Positions 1 to 8,133 of a stretch of DNA of 64,000 bases are shown piece by piece. The notes under the pieces are model-generated. The model saw only the letters and a program-made list of their open reading frames with translations, made no database searches and was not told where the DNA came from. The stretch spans positions 280,494 through 344,493 of the forward strand of contig NZ_NMUA01000002.1 in assembly GCF_002312805.1 (NCBI RefSeq). The letters run 5' to 3'. The stretch's first letter is position 1, and every line of letters starts with the position of its first letter. The translations under genes were made by a program, and so were the position numbers. This DNA is from Sphingobium sp. D43FB (lineage in GTDB: Bacteria > Pseudomonadota > Alphaproteobacteria > Sphingomonadales > Sphingomonadaceae).

Positions 1-952
1 GCAGCAGCGGCGCGGTCCCCGATCCGCTGGTGATCGTCACCGCGGCAAAACCGCCGGGCCGGATCGCGGGATTATAAGGAATGGCGATGCGGGCGATACC
101 CTGCCGCACGGTCGGATCGACCACCGGGGATACCTGCCACACACGTCCGGCGAACTGATCCTTGCCGCCGATCGGCGTCACCACAGCACTGTTACCGGGG
201 CGCAGCGTCGCAAGGTCGCCCTCGGCCACCTGCGCCTGCAATTCCATCTCGCCATCCTTGGCCATGCGGAACAGCACGCCGCTGCCCGAACCGACGATCT
301 GGCCCGGTTCGACCGCGCGCGTCAGGATCAGGCCCTTGGCGGGCGCACGAATGTCGAGGCGTCCGGTGCGGGCGCGCTGTTCGGCCAATTGTGCGACTGC
401 GACATTGACGCGCGCTTGCGCCGCATCCCGTGTCGCCGTGCGTTGATCAATGTCGGCCGCGCTGATGAACCCGCGCCCGACCAGCGCCTTGGCGCGATCG
501 AGCTGCGCCTGCGCCAGTTTCGCATCGGCGCGCGCCACTTCGACCTGGGCCGCGAGCGAGCGGACCTGTTCGACCTGGACCGAGCGTTCGATGATGGCGA
601 GCGGCTGGCCTGCGCGCACCCAATCGCCCGGCTGTACCAGCACGCGGCTGACCATGCCGCCCTCGCCGATCACGCCAACCGGCATTTCGACGCGCGCGGC
701 GAGCGATCCTGTTGCCGTGACGGTGCGGGCGACGGTCGATTGGCCGGGACTTGTTACCGTTACCACCGGCACCTGCGCGCTTGGCGCAGGCGCAGCTGCA
801 TCGCCGCCGCGCATGGACATCCATATCGCCACCGCAATCAGGATCAGCGCGACCACGCCGCCCACGATCAACAGCTTCTTGCGTCCGTTGCGTGAGTCGT
901 CGTCGCCAAGGACAACCGTCGAGTCGCGCAAGACCTGGGTTTCGTAATTCAT
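1..952 (-). CDS. RND efflux periplasmic adaptor (HlyD/MFP family), 3' end outside window
   Basis: This is the first ~317 residues of a membrane fusion protein that would link an inner-membrane RND pump to an outer-membrane channel. Reading the minus strand from the ATG at 952 gives a short polar N-terminus (starting MNYETQVLRD), a membrane anchor at about residues 25-45, a lipoyl-like segment (PVGVIGEGG...VQPGDWVRAGQ), a coiled-coil hairpin of alternating Q/A/R repeats, the second lipoyl half (IRAPAKGLIL) and the start of the beta-barrel. A GGA-containing Shine-Dalgarno lies just upstream of the ATG. The frame is open to the window edge, so the C-terminus and any pump gene lie outside. A palindrome 40 bp upstream suggests control by a local repressor. 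The substrate cannot be inferred. Confidence 0.88.
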   Translation of the reverse strand, partial: MNYETQVLRDSTVVLGDDDSRNGRKKLLIVGGVVALILIAVAIWMSMRGGDAAAPAPSAQVPVVTVTSPGQSTVARTVTATGSLAARVEMPVGVIGEGGMVSRVLVQPGDWVRAGQPLAIIERSVQVEQVRSLAAQVEVARADAKLAQAQLDRAKALVGRGFISAADIDQRTATRDAAQARVNVAVAQLAEQRARTGRLDIRAPAKGLILTRAVEPGQIVGSGSGVLFRMAKDGEMELQAQVAEGDLATLRPGNSAVVTPIGGKDQFAGRVWQVSPVVDPTVRQGIARIAIPYNPAIRPGGFAAVTITSGSGTAPLL

Positions 953-990
953 GCCGATTCCATCTTTCCGGCCTTCGCCATCCAGCGACT

Positions 991-1010
991 GTGTTATATG
1001 AATATAGCAC
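991..1010. promoter_or_regulatory. Imperfect palindrome, probable operator of the efflux adaptor gene
   Basis: A 20-bp imperfect inverted repeat with GTG.TATAT on the left and ATATA.CAC on the right lies 39-58 bp upstream of the adaptor start codon. It is AT-rich within GC-rich surroundings and is placed where a promoter would be. TetR- or MarR-type repressors commonly control RND operons through such sites. The repressor gene is not in the window. Confidence 0.45.
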
Positions 1011-1178
1011 CTGCCTCAACCCCCAATATCACGGGGTCGGGCGCAAGGGCAAAGCGATAATGTATCGGCACGGGACGGTGGATCGCGGATGTCGGTTCGT
1101 TACGCCTGCTTAGCATATTGCCAAGCGAACCGGACTGTGGCGCTATATCGACGCGGGGTACGGGGAGAGGAGCGCGCC

Positions 1179-1427
1179 ATGGACTTGTTGGGATGGATCG
1201 TCATCGGCCTGTTGGCCGGGGCACTTGCGAAGCTGATCATGCCGGGACGCGACCCCGGTGGCTGCATCGTGACGATGTTGCTGGGGATCGCCGGGGCGCT
1301 GCTGGCCGGCTTCATGGGCAGGCTGGCGGGCCTTTATGCGCCGGGGCAAAGCGCCGGGTTCATCGCCGCCGTGCTGGGCGCGATCGCCATATTGATCGTG
1401 TATCGTTTCTTGGCAGCCAAGCGATAG
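1179..1427 (+). CDS. GlsB/YeaQ/YmgE family stress-response membrane protein
   Basis: An 82-residue, glycine-rich, very hydrophobic protein with three membrane helices (about residues 3-20, 30-48 and 60-78). It matches the transglycosylase-associated / YeaQ-YmgE family, small inner-membrane proteins linked to general stress. The conserved motif between helices 1 and 2 (MPGRDPGG) is clear. The chosen ATG follows a strong GGGGAGAGGAG ribosome binding site; the longer open frame starting at 1089 has no such signal. It faces a second family member at 1510-1764, and the two share a bidirectional terminator. The biochemical role of the family is unsettled. Confidence 0.85.
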   Translation: MDLLGWIVIGLLAGALAKLIMPGRDPGGCIVTMLLGIAGALLAGFMGRLAGLYAPGQSAGFIAAVLGAIAILIVYRFLAAKR

Positions 1428-1449
1428 CCGCAGCACCTGCAGTCATAAA

Positions 1450-1485
1450 AAAAGGGCCGCGCTTCGGATGAAGCGCAGCCCTTTT
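1450..1485. terminator. Bidirectional rho-independent terminator
   Basis: A long stem with arms AAAAGGGC.GCGCTTC and GAAGCGC.GCCCTTTT around a GGAT loop lies between two convergent genes. Each strand ends in a T tract, so it can stop transcription from both sides. Confidence 0.85.
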
Positions 1486-1509
1486 GACCGGAAGGTCGGG
1501 TTGGGCGCG

Positions 1510-1764
1510 TTAGCGCACCGAACCGCGACGGACCAGGTTGATGATCGCCAGCAGAATGATCGCACCGACCAGCGACACGAGAAAGCTGTAGAGCGTAACG
1601 CCGTCGTTGATCGAACCGCCGCTGAAAATCAGACCGCCGATGAAAGCGCCGACGATGCCGACGACGATGTTCAGCAGGATGCCCTGCTGCGCGTCAGTGC
1701 GCATGACCATGCTGGCCAGCCAGCCAACGACGCCACCGATGATAAGCCACAGAATGATGCCCAT
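1510..1764 (-). CDS. GlsB/YeaQ/YmgE family stress-response membrane protein
   Basis: An 84-residue protein with three hydrophobic helices and the family pattern GGVVGWLASMVM followed by a short polar loop (RTDAQQG) and GILLNIVVGIVGAFIGG. It is a second member of the YeaQ/YmgE family but is clearly diverged from the 1179-1427 protein, so it is not a recent duplicate. An AAGGAG-type site precedes the ATG at 1764. It ends at the shared bidirectional terminator. The role is inferred only from the family (envelope or general stress). Confidence 0.85.
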   Translation of the reverse strand: MGIILWLIIGGVVGWLASMVMRTDAQQGILLNIVVGIVGAFIGGLIFSGGSINDGVTLYSFLVSLVGAIILLAIINLVRRGSVR

Positions 1765-1912
1765 GATAATCTCCTTGAACCACGCCCCCTGCGGGTTGGG
1801 TAATCATTGAACGGGGGACAGAGCATCTCGTTCCATCGCACAAAAATGATTCCGCCCCTGCAACCATCGCGGCTTTGCGCCGTTAGGATGCGCCCGCAAA
1901 GGGATGCAAAAA

Positions 1913-1941
1913 GGGCCGCCGGAGCGATGCTCCGACGGCCC
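1913..1941 (-). terminator. Rho-independent terminator after sciP
   Basis: A GC-rich stem (GGGCCG.CGGAGC pairing with GCTCCG.CGGCCC, loop GAT) is followed by TTTTT on the minus strand, 33 bp past the sciP stop codon. Confidence 0.8.
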
Positions 1942-1973
1942 CTGCCAATCCCGTCACGCCAGCTGGCGCGAAT

Positions 1974-2273
1974 TCAATATTTCTGCTGCCGCTCATAGAG
2001 AGACTTATAATATTGGATGCGCGTGACGCGCAGCCCATGCATGCCCGACCGGTCGACGGCGCGCTGCCAGCCGGCAAATTCCTCCAGCGTCAGATTGTAA
2101 CGCGCGCATGCCTCATCGACGGTCAGCAGGCCGCCATTGACGGCCGCGACCACCTCTGCCTTGCGCCGCACCACCCAGCGCGTCGTGTCCGCAGGCGGCA
2201 GGCTATCCAGCGTCAGGGGTTCTCCGAGCGGCCCGACGACCTGGGCAGGCCTGATTTTCTGGTTCTCGATCAT
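1974..2273 (-). CDS. sciP: CtrA inhibitor SciP (DUF1153)
   Basis: A 99-residue protein that matches SciP across its whole length. Visible family landmarks are the N-terminal PLGEPLTLDSLPP segment, the core TTRWVVRRKAEVVAAVNGG, the helix DEACARYNLTLEEFAGW and the C-terminal TRIQYYKS. In Caulobacter SciP binds the master regulator CtrA, and DNA, and prevents activation of CtrA promoters, so it sets the timing of the cell cycle. The ATG at 2273 follows GAGGGTTAAGA, which gives an acceptable ribosome binding site. It is transcribed alone, with its own terminator. The presence of SciP supports an alphaproteobacterial origin. Confidence 0.93.
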   Translation of the reverse strand: MIENQKIRPAQVVGPLGEPLTLDSLPPADTTRWVVRRKAEVVAAVNGGLLTVDEACARYNLTLEEFAGWQRAVDRSGMHGLRVTRIQYYKSLYERQQKY

Positions 2274-2379
2274 TCTTAACCCTCAACTTGCGGCATTTGG
2301 TGTTGCAAAATCCAACAGCGTTATCCTTTTTGCGCTTCAGCCCTGAACATCGGCTAAAGCGCCACGGTAAACGCCATCT

Positions 2380-2679
2380 TCATCTTCCTTGCCCCCCAGC
2401 TAAACGGCTCGCGACGAGTGGATTGAAACTTCCCGCGAGACGAACGGCCTCGATCATGCCGCCGGAACGTGGCGCAAACACTGCCGCCAGCTCCTGGACC
2501 CAGTCTTCCTCTTCGCCCTGCCCCCGCAGGACGCCCGCAACCGCCTGCGCCGTCGGACTGGCCGCCTGTGCAGCCGCGCAAGCAGCTCGCAGGAACGGCC
2601 AGACCGGCATGCGCGGTCGGTCGAGGGCTCTGGCATGGACGGGCTTAAGCCCGCTTGCCCGAAGGAAACTAAGGTCCAT
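2380..2679 (-). CDS. Hypothetical protein, 99 residues
   Basis: An open frame upstream of sciP on the same strand. The product begins MDLSFLRASGLKPVHARAL, has an alanine-rich middle (ACAAAQAASPTAQAV), an acidic patch (GEEEDWVQEL) and ends in a basic tail. An AGAGGG stretch precedes the ATG, but very closely. Third-position GC is high, as expected for this genome, and no better frame exists in the 533-bp gap between sciP and mnmA. No domain is recognised and no membrane segment is evident. It may be a lineage-specific gene or a chance ORF. The remainder of the gap (2274-2379 and 2680-2806) shows only likely promoter DNA. Confidence 0.4.
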   Translation of the reverse strand: MDLSFLRASGLKPVHARALDRPRMPVWPFLRAACAAAQAASPTAQAVAGVLRGQGEEEDWVQELAAVFAPRSGGMIEAVRLAGSFNPLVASRLAGGQGR

Positions 2680-2806
2680 GCCCTCTTTCTAGGTGGCAAT
2701 GGATAAGGGTCCGTAAACTCGGACCAACGCTTCGTCGCATAGCGGGGCGGGCTATCGCATCACTCGCCACTGGCATGGCAGGCGCGCGGAGCGTATAGGC
2801 GCGGCC

Positions 2807-3913
2807 ATGCAGCCAGAATTTCAGCTAGCCCAGCCGCTCGACGCGCGGCGGATCGTCGTTGCCATGTCGGGCGGCGTGGACAGTAGCGTCGTCGCCGCGC
2901 TGGCCGCGAAGACCGGCGCGGAAGTGATCGGCGTGACGCTCCAGCTTTACGATCATGGCGCGGCGGTGGGCCGCACCGGAAGCTGCTGCGCGGGCCAAGA
3001 CATACGCGACGCGCGCGCCGTCGCCGACCGCATCGGCATCGCCCATTATGTGTTCGACTATGAAAGCCGCTTCCGCGATTCGGTGATCGCCGACTTTGCC
3101 GACGAATATATGGCTGGGCGCACCCCCATCCCCTGCGTGAAGTGCAATATGGGGGTGAAGTTCACCGATCTGTTTCAGATCGCGCGCGACCTGGGTGCCG
3201 ATTGCCTCGCCACCGGCCATTATGTCCGCCGGGTGGAAGGGCCAAACGGCGCGGAACTGCACCGCGCCGCCGACCCGGCGCGCGACCAGAGCTATTTCCT
3301 CTTCGCCACGACACAGGCGCAGCTCGACTATCTGCGCTTTCCGCTCGGCGGATTGCCCAAGCCGATGGTCCGCGAAATCGCCGCGGAACTCGGGCTGGCG
3401 GTGGCATTGAAGCCCGACAGTCAGGACATCTGCTTCGTCCCCGACGGCGATTATGCCAAGATCGTGCGCAAGCTGCGCCCCGACGCGGATGAGGGTGGCG
3501 ACATCGTCCATATCGATGGCCGGGTGCTGGGTCGGCACAAAGGCATGATCCATTACACCGTGGGTCAGCGTAAGGGGCTGGAGATTGGCGGCCAGCCCGA
3601 CCCGCTCTACGTCATCCGCCTGGATGCGGCGGCCAAGCGGGTGATTGTGGGCCCCAAGGCGGCGCTGGCGGTATCGGGCGCGACGCTCACCGACATCAAC
3701 TGGCTGGGTCGTGATTTTGCCGGGCCGCTGACCGCCAAGGTACGGTCGATGGCCAAGCCGGTGCCTGCGCGGATGATGGACGGACAACTCTTGTTCGACG
3801 CCCCGGAATATGGCGTCGCACCGGGACAGGCAGCGGTGCTCTATGATGGCGACCATGTGCTGGGCGGCGGCTGGATTGCTAGCACGCAGAGCGCGATGGC
3901 GGAGGCTCTATAA
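2807..3913 (+). CDS. mnmA: tRNA-specific 2-thiouridylase MnmA
   Basis: A 368-residue cytoplasmic enzyme that thiolates U34 of tRNA-Lys, -Glu and -Gln, adenylating the base and accepting sulfur from a persulfide relay. The N-terminal PP-loop SGGVDSS is at about residue 21. The first catalytic cysteine lies in IPCVKCN and the second in [11 protein letters not shown], as the family requires. The C-terminal part ([10 protein letters not shown] and the following beta domain) is complete. Length is normal. The gene stands alone on the plus strand and is followed by a 170-bp palindromic repeat. Its sulfur donor could be supplied by the SufS/SufE genes later in the window or by another desulfurase. 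Confidence 0.96.
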   Translation: MQPEFQLAQPLDARRIVVAMSGGVDSSVVAALAAKTGAEVIGVTLQLYDHGAAVGRTGSCCAGQDIRDARAVADRIGIAHYVFDYESRFRDSVIADFADEYMAGRTPIPCVKCNMGVKFTDLFQIARDLGADCLATGHYVRRVEGPNGAELHRAADPARDQSYFLFATTQAQLDYLRFPLGGLPKPMVREIAAELGLAVALKPDSQDICFVPDGDYAKIVRKLRPDADEGGDIVHIDGRVLGRHKGMIHYTVGQRKGLEIGGQPDPLYVIRLDAAAKRVIVGPKAALAVSGATLTDINWLGRDFAGPLTAKVRSMAKPVPARMMDGQLLFDAPEYGVAPGQAAVLYDGDHVLGGGWIASTQSAMAEAL

Positions 3914-4084
3914 CCCTCTCCCTTGAGGGGGAGGGATGCGTAGACTTGGCAGCTTGCTGCCTTAGTCGTAGCTGGGTGAGGGTGTACCGCCCTAACGATA
4001 GCGCACCGCCACCCTCATCCAACTCCGCCTAACCTCACTCCGTTCGGTAAGGCTCCATATCCTTCTCCCTCAAGGGAGAAGGAG
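3914..4084. repeat. Palindromic intergenic repeat, family E
   Basis: A ~170-bp imperfect palindrome with outer arms of the type CCCTCTCCCTTGAGGGG and CTCCCTCAAGGGAGAAGG and inner arms GGTGAGGGTG / CACCCTCATCC. It fills most of the mnmA-hisG gap and starts at the mnmA stop codon. It is probably transcribed into a large hairpin. It is one of five repeat types in this window. Confidence 0.8.
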
Positions 4085-4139
4085 TATGCCCCCCCAAATC
4101 CTTGCCCTGCCCCCCGCGCCCGGCTAAGGCCCGCGCGTC

Positions 4140-4802
4140 ATGACTCGCACCCTCACCTTCGCCATTCCCAAGGGCCGCATCCTCGATGAAGCGCTGCCCT
4201 TGCTCGCCAAAGCCGGTATCGAGCCGGAGGCGGAGTTTCATGACAAGAAAAGCCGGGCGCTGCGCTTTGCTACCAACCGCCCCGACGTGTCGATCATCCG
4301 CGTGCGCGCGTTCGACGTCGCCACCTTCGTCGCCCATGGCGCGGCGCAGATCGGCATCGTCGGATCGGACGTGGTGGAAGAGTTCGACTATTCCGAACTT
4401 TACGCGCCAGTGGACCTCGACATCGGCCATTGCCGCCTGTCGGTCGCCCAGCCCGCGGACGCCGCCGATGAAGATGAAGCCGCGATCAGCCATGTCCGCG
4501 TCGCGACCAAATATCCGCACCTCACGCGCAAATATTATGAAGCGCGCGGGCTGCAGGCGGAATGTGTGAAGCTCAACGGCGCGATGGAATTGGCCCCTTC
4601 GCTGGGGCTTTCGCGGCGCATCGTCGACCTCGTCTCGTCGGGTGCGACGCTGAAGGCCAATGGCCTCGTCGAAACCGATATCATCATGCCGATTTCCGCC
4701 CGCCTGATCGTCAACCGCGCCGCCTTCAAGATGCGCTCGGCGGAATTGGCGCCGATGGTCGAGGCGTTTCGCCGGGCCGTGGGGGTGCGGGATGCGGCGT
4801 GA
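4140..4802 (+). CDS. hisG: ATP phosphoribosyltransferase, short form (HisG)
   Basis: A 220-residue enzyme that condenses ATP with PRPP, the first step of histidine synthesis. Family landmarks are the N-terminal [17 protein letters not shown], the GSDVVEEF loop and the PRPP-binding signature near residues 165-185 ([17 protein letters not shown]). At 220 residues it is the short form without the C-terminal regulatory domain, so by family knowledge it needs a HisZ partner for activity and feedback control. HisZ is not in the window. It is followed by a repeat and then hisD in the same direction, so the two are probably co-transcribed. Confidence 0.96.
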   Translation: MTRTLTFAIPKGRILDEALPLLAKAGIEPEAEFHDKKSRALRFATNRPDVSIIRVRAFDVATFVAHGAAQIGIVGSDVVEEFDYSELYAPVDLDIGHCRLSVAQPADAADEDEAAISHVRVATKYPHLTRKYYEARGLQAECVKLNGAMELAPSLGLSRRIVDLVSSGATLKANGLVETDIIMPISARLIVNRAAFKMRSAELAPMVEAFRRAVGVRDAA

Positions 4803-4813
4803 CGCCTATTCAA

Positions 4814-4935
4814 TCCTCCCCTTGCAGGGGAGGTGGCTGGCCGCAGGCCAGACGGAGGGGTGTTACCCTTCCGATAGCGTGACACCCCTCCACCACCGCC
4901 TTCGGCGGCGGTCCCCCTCCCCCGCCGGGGGAGGA
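4814..4935. repeat. Palindromic intergenic repeat, family A (copy 1)
   Basis: A ~122-bp mosaic of hairpins: an outer CCTCCCC..GGGGAGG hairpin, a TGGC/GCCA hairpin, a central GGAGGGGTGT..ACACCCCTCC stem, a CACCGCC..GGCGGTG stem and a closing CCCCCTCCC..GGGGGAGG hairpin. Copies 2 and 3 are at 22733 and 29963. The final GGGGAGGA also serves as the ribosome binding site of hisD. Confidence 0.88.
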
Positions 4936-4946
4936 ATAGAGTAATC

Positions 4947-6236
4947 ATGACCCAACGCCTTACCACCACCTCGCCCGACTTCGCAGCCGCCTTCACCACC
5001 TTGGTCGATGCGCGCCGCGAAGCCGATGAAGATGTCTCGCGCGATGTCACCGCGATCCTCAAAGCCGTGCGCGCGGGCGGCGACGCGGCGCTGGCGGACT
5101 ATACCCAGCGCTTCGACCATCACGACCTGAACGTCACCGGCTGGGCGGTCACGCGCGCCGAATGCCGCGCCGCGCTCGATGGCATTTCCACCACCCTGCG
5201 CGACGCGCTCGAACTCGCCGCCGCGCGCATCACCACCTACCATGAAAAGCAGCGCCCGGTGGACAGCGACGGCGTGGACAGCGCGGGCGTGCGCCTTGGC
5301 GCGCGCTGGAGCGCGGTCGACGCGGCGGGGCTTTACGTCCCCGGCGGTCGCGCCGCCTATCCCAGCTCGCTGCTGATGAATGTCATTCCTGCCAAGGTCG
5401 CGGGCGTCAGCCGCATCGCGATGGTGACGCCGACGCCGAATGGCGAGATCAACCGGCTGGTGCTGGCCGCCGCCCAGATTGCGGGGATCGAGGAAATCTG
5501 GCGCGTTGGCGGGGCGCAGGCCGTCGCCGCACTCGCTTATGGCACGGACCGGATCGCACCGGTGGATGTCATCACCGGCCCCGGCAATGCCTGGGTCGCC
5601 GAAGCCAAACGGCAGCTTTACGGCGTGGTCGGCATCGACATGGTCGCCGGCCCATCGGAAATCCTGGTCGTCGCCGACGCCAAGAATGACCCCGACTGGA
5701 TTGCCGCCGACCTGCTCAGCCAGTCCGAACATGATCCGACCAGCCAGTCGATCCTCTTCACCGACGATGCCGCCTTCGCCGATGCGGTCGAACAGGCGGT
5801 GCAGCGCCGCCTGCCGCTGCTCTCGACCCAGGCCGTGGCGACCACCAGTTGGGAAGCCAATGGCGCGATCATCGTCGTGCGCGATTTCGAAGAGGCAATG
5901 CCGCTGGTCAACCGGCTCGCCGCTGAACATCTCGAACTGGCGGTGGATGATCCCGATGCGCTGTTCGCCAAGGTGCGCCATGCTGGTTCGGTGTTCCTTG
6001 GCCGGATGACGCCCGAAGCGGTCGGCGATTATGTCGCCGGGCCGAACCACGTCCTGCCCACCGGCCGCCGTGCGCGCTTCTCGTCGGGCCTGTCCGTGCT
6101 GGACTTCATGAAGCGCACCAGCTTCTTGAGTCTTGATGCCGCCGCGATCGGCGCGATCGGCCCGGCGGCGGTTGCGCTGGCGGAAGCGGAAGGCTTGCCC
6201 GCCCATGCCGCATCCGTGGCGTTGCGCCTGAAGTAA
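4947..6236 (+). CDS. hisD: Histidinol dehydrogenase (HisD)
   Basis: A 429-residue zinc enzyme that oxidises L-histidinol to histidine in two NAD-dependent steps, the last reactions of histidine synthesis. Signatures include the GLYVPGGRAAYPSSLLMN loop, the NAD-binding GPGNAWVAEAKRQLYG segment, the zinc and catalytic pair in LSQSEHDP (Gln/His) and the C-terminal GPNHVLPTGRRARF with its catalytic histidine. Length is normal. The ATG at 4947 lies 12 bp downstream of GGAGG, which belongs to the end of repeat A1. nusB follows after 21 bp, so hisD-nusB are probably one transcript. Confidence 0.97.
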   Translation: MTQRLTTTSPDFAAAFTTLVDARREADEDVSRDVTAILKAVRAGGDAALADYTQRFDHHDLNVTGWAVTRAECRAALDGISTTLRDALELAAARITTYHEKQRPVDSDGVDSAGVRLGARWSAVDAAGLYVPGGRAAYPSSLLMNVIPAKVAGVSRIAMVTPTPNGEINRLVLAAAQIAGIEEIWRVGGAQAVAALAYGTDRIAPVDVITGPGNAWVAEAKRQLYGVVGIDMVAGPSEILVVADAKNDPDWIAADLLSQSEHDPTSQSILFTDDAAFADAVEQAVQRRLPLLSTQAVATTSWEANGAIIVVRDFEEAMPLVNRLAAEHLELAVDDPDALFAKVRHAGSVFLGRMTPEAVGDYVAGPNHVLPTGRRARFSSGLSVLDFMKRTSFLSLDAAAIGAIGPAAVALAEAEGLPAHAASVALRLK

Positions 6237-6257
6237 CACAGGCGTAGGGGGCATCCG

Positions 6258-6704
6258 ATGAACGAACGATCCAAATCCCGCTCCGCCGCGCGCCTTGCCG
6301 CGGTCCAGGCGCTCTACCAGCTCGAAATGGAGGGCACGCCGCTCCACATCCTGCTGCATGAATTTCACACCCATCGCCTCGGCGCGACGATCGAGGATGT
6401 GACCTATGCCCCGGCCGAACAGTCGTTTTTCGACGATGTCGTGTCCGGCGTCGACAAGCGCCGCGACGAGATCGACGCGCTGATCGCCGCCCGCCTGTCG
6501 ACCGGCTGGAGCCTCGATCGGCTCGACAAGCCGATGCGCCAGATATTGCGCGCGGGCACCTATGAACTGCTCGCCCGCGCCGATGTCGGCACCGGCACGG
6601 TCATCAGCGAATATGTCGATGTCGCCCACGCCTTTTACGACAAGCGCGAATCGGGCTTCGTCAACGGCCTGCTTGATGGCGTGGCCAAGGATGTGCGGGC
6701 GTAA
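6258..6704 (+). CDS. nusB: Transcription antitermination factor NusB
   Basis: A 148-residue all-helical RNA-binding protein that, with NusE (S10), binds boxA of rRNA operons and prevents premature termination. The N-terminal motif RSAARLAAVQALYQLEM and the C-terminal INEYVDVAH-like segment (ISEYVDVAHAFYD, then SGFVNGLLDGVA) are diagnostic. It begins 21 bp after hisD on the same strand and ends just before repeat B1. Length and motifs are complete, so it should be functional. Confidence 0.96.
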   Translation: MNERSKSRSAARLAAVQALYQLEMEGTPLHILLHEFHTHRLGATIEDVTYAPAEQSFFDDVVSGVDKRRDEIDALIAARLSTGWSLDRLDKPMRQILRAGTYELLARADVGTGTVISEYVDVAHAFYDKRESGFVNGLLDGVAKDVRA

Positions 6705-6713
6705 GCACCGCCC

Positions 6714-6822
6714 TCCGTTCGTTTCGAGCGAAGTCGAGAAACCTGCGCGCGGCGTTTCTCGACGTAGTTTATCCAGAGCGCCTGCCGCAGGCGGGCAGTC
6801 GAAGGGCTCGAAACGAACGGAG
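6714..6822. repeat. Palindromic intergenic repeat, family B (copy 1)
   Basis: A ~109-bp element with outer arms CCGTTCGTTTCGAGC and GCTCGAAACGAACGG. Inside is a stem around TCGAGAAAC..GTTTCTCGA and a CCTGCCGCAGGCGGG hairpin. Copy 2 at 7790 is almost identical but inverted, so the two bracket thiL. Confidence 0.9.
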
Positions 6823-6864
6823 GAAAGCATTTCGGATCGGCGGTGAGAAGGCTAGACTCCCGCC

Positions 6865-7779
6865 ATGTCCGCCGAATCCCGCTTCCTCACCCTGCTGCGC
6901 CTATTGGCGAATGATCCCGCCGCGCAAGGGTTGATGGATGATGTCGCGATCCTGCCGGTTGGCGGCACCCGCCTGATCCTGACCAGCGACACGATGGTCG
7001 AGGGCGTCCATTACCTCCCCACCGATCCGCCCGCCGATATCGGCTGGAAACTCGCGGCGGTGAACCTGTCCGACCTGGCGGCGAAGGGCGCGCGGCCGGT
7101 CGGCTGCCTGCTCAACTATGCGCTGTCGGGCGACGAAGCATGGGACGCAGCCTTTATCGCGGGGCTGGGCGAAGCGCTCGATCGCCACGCCATGCCGCTG
7201 CTCGGCGGCGATACCGTCGCCATGCCATCCGCCAGCGCGCGCAGCTATAGCCTGACCGCGATCGGACAAGCGACCGGCCCAATCCCCGCGCGGAATGGCG
7301 CGCAACCAGGCGACATTCTCTATGTTACTGGCCCCGTGGGCGACGCGGGCATTGGCCTCGACCTTGCCCGTGCCGACCCGGCCGCGTCCGGCCCACTGGT
7401 CGATGCCTATCGCCGCCCGCGCCCACGCCTCGCCGAAGGCACACTACTCGCCCCCCACGCCAGCGCCATGATGGACCTGTCGGACGGGCTGTTGATCGAC
7501 GCGCAGCGCATGGGTCAGGCCAGCGGCGTCGCGATCATCATCGACCATATCCCCCTCTCCCCGGCGCTGGAAAAGGCGCGCGGGGCCAGCACCGCGGTCC
7601 AGATCGCCGCCGCGCGCGCGGGCGATGATTATGAGTTGCTCTTCACGTTGCCGCGGGGGCTGGCTCCCCCGGTGCGGTCCATTCCGGTCGGGCATGTCAG
7701 CACGGGCGCAGGCCTCACCTTGATGATCGACGGCGCGATCGTGCCGCTGCCCGACCGGCTTGGCTGGGAACATGGATAA
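6865..7779 (+). CDS. thiL: Thiamine-monophosphate kinase (ThiL)
   Basis: A 304-residue ATP-dependent kinase that phosphorylates thiamine phosphate to the active cofactor thiamine diphosphate. It has the PurM/ThiL fold signatures: the early acidic DDVAILPVGG loop, SDTMVEGVHY, the metal-binding LGGDTVA and the C-terminal MMDLSDGLLIDAQRM with the conserved aspartates. The ATG lies after CTAGACTCCCGCC, a weak ribosome binding site. The gene stands between two inverted copies of repeat B, so the 0.97-kb segment could in principle invert. No fault is seen in the reading frame. Confidence 0.95.
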   Translation: MSAESRFLTLLRLLANDPAAQGLMDDVAILPVGGTRLILTSDTMVEGVHYLPTDPPADIGWKLAAVNLSDLAAKGARPVGCLLNYALSGDEAWDAAFIAGLGEALDRHAMPLLGGDTVAMPSASARSYSLTAIGQATGPIPARNGAQPGDILYVTGPVGDAGIGLDLARADPAASGPLVDAYRRPRPRLAEGTLLAPHASAMMDLSDGLLIDAQRMGQASGVAIIIDHIPLSPALEKARGASTAVQIAAARAGDDYELLFTLPRGLAPPVRSIPVGHVSTGAGLTLMIDGAIVPLPDRLGWEHG

Positions 7780-7789
7780 GTCGAGAGGG

Positions 7790-7897
7790 TCCGTTCGTTT
7801 CGAGCCCTTCGACTGCCCGCCTGCGGCAGGCGCTCTGGATAAACTACGTCGAGAAACGCCGCGTAATCGTTTCTCGACTGCGCTCGAAACGAACGGG
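7790..7897. repeat. Palindromic intergenic repeat, family B (copy 2, inverted)
   Basis: This is the reverse complement of copy 1, with only a handful of differences over about 106 bp, concentrated in the short spacer after the TCGAGAAAC arm. It starts 10 bp after the thiL stop codon. Confidence 0.9.
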
Positions 7898-8133
7898 TGA
7901 GGTTGGTGAGGTTTCTGCGCCAACCCGCTTGACGCACGCCCTCCACCCTGTAGCTTCGCTTCACCCTATTCTCAGCCCGTTTGGACCGCTTATGTGCGTG
8001 TGCCCACTGCTGATTGACGCGGTGATCGATGCCGGAGCCAACCCGCCCGGCCGCCCGCCCCTGCGCCTTTCGTTCGCCCGTCATTCCCTGCGGAGCGGCC
8101 GATGACAGCCATAACAGGGGGAGAGGAACAAGC
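7898..8133 (+). other. hppA upstream region
   Basis: This is the remainder of the 354-bp gap between thiL and hppA. It is GC-rich and contains no convincing ORF or RNA gene. It most likely holds the hppA promoter and leader; a strong GGGGGAGAGGAAC ribosome binding site ends it. Confidence 0.4.

Noticed and set aside
4863..6830. 655-codon open frame on the minus strand opposite hisD and nusB
   Set aside because: It is an antisense shadow. hisD and nusB are unmistakable on the plus strand, and the antisense product is a His/Arg/Gly/Asp-rich composition with no domain, typical of high-GC antisense frames.
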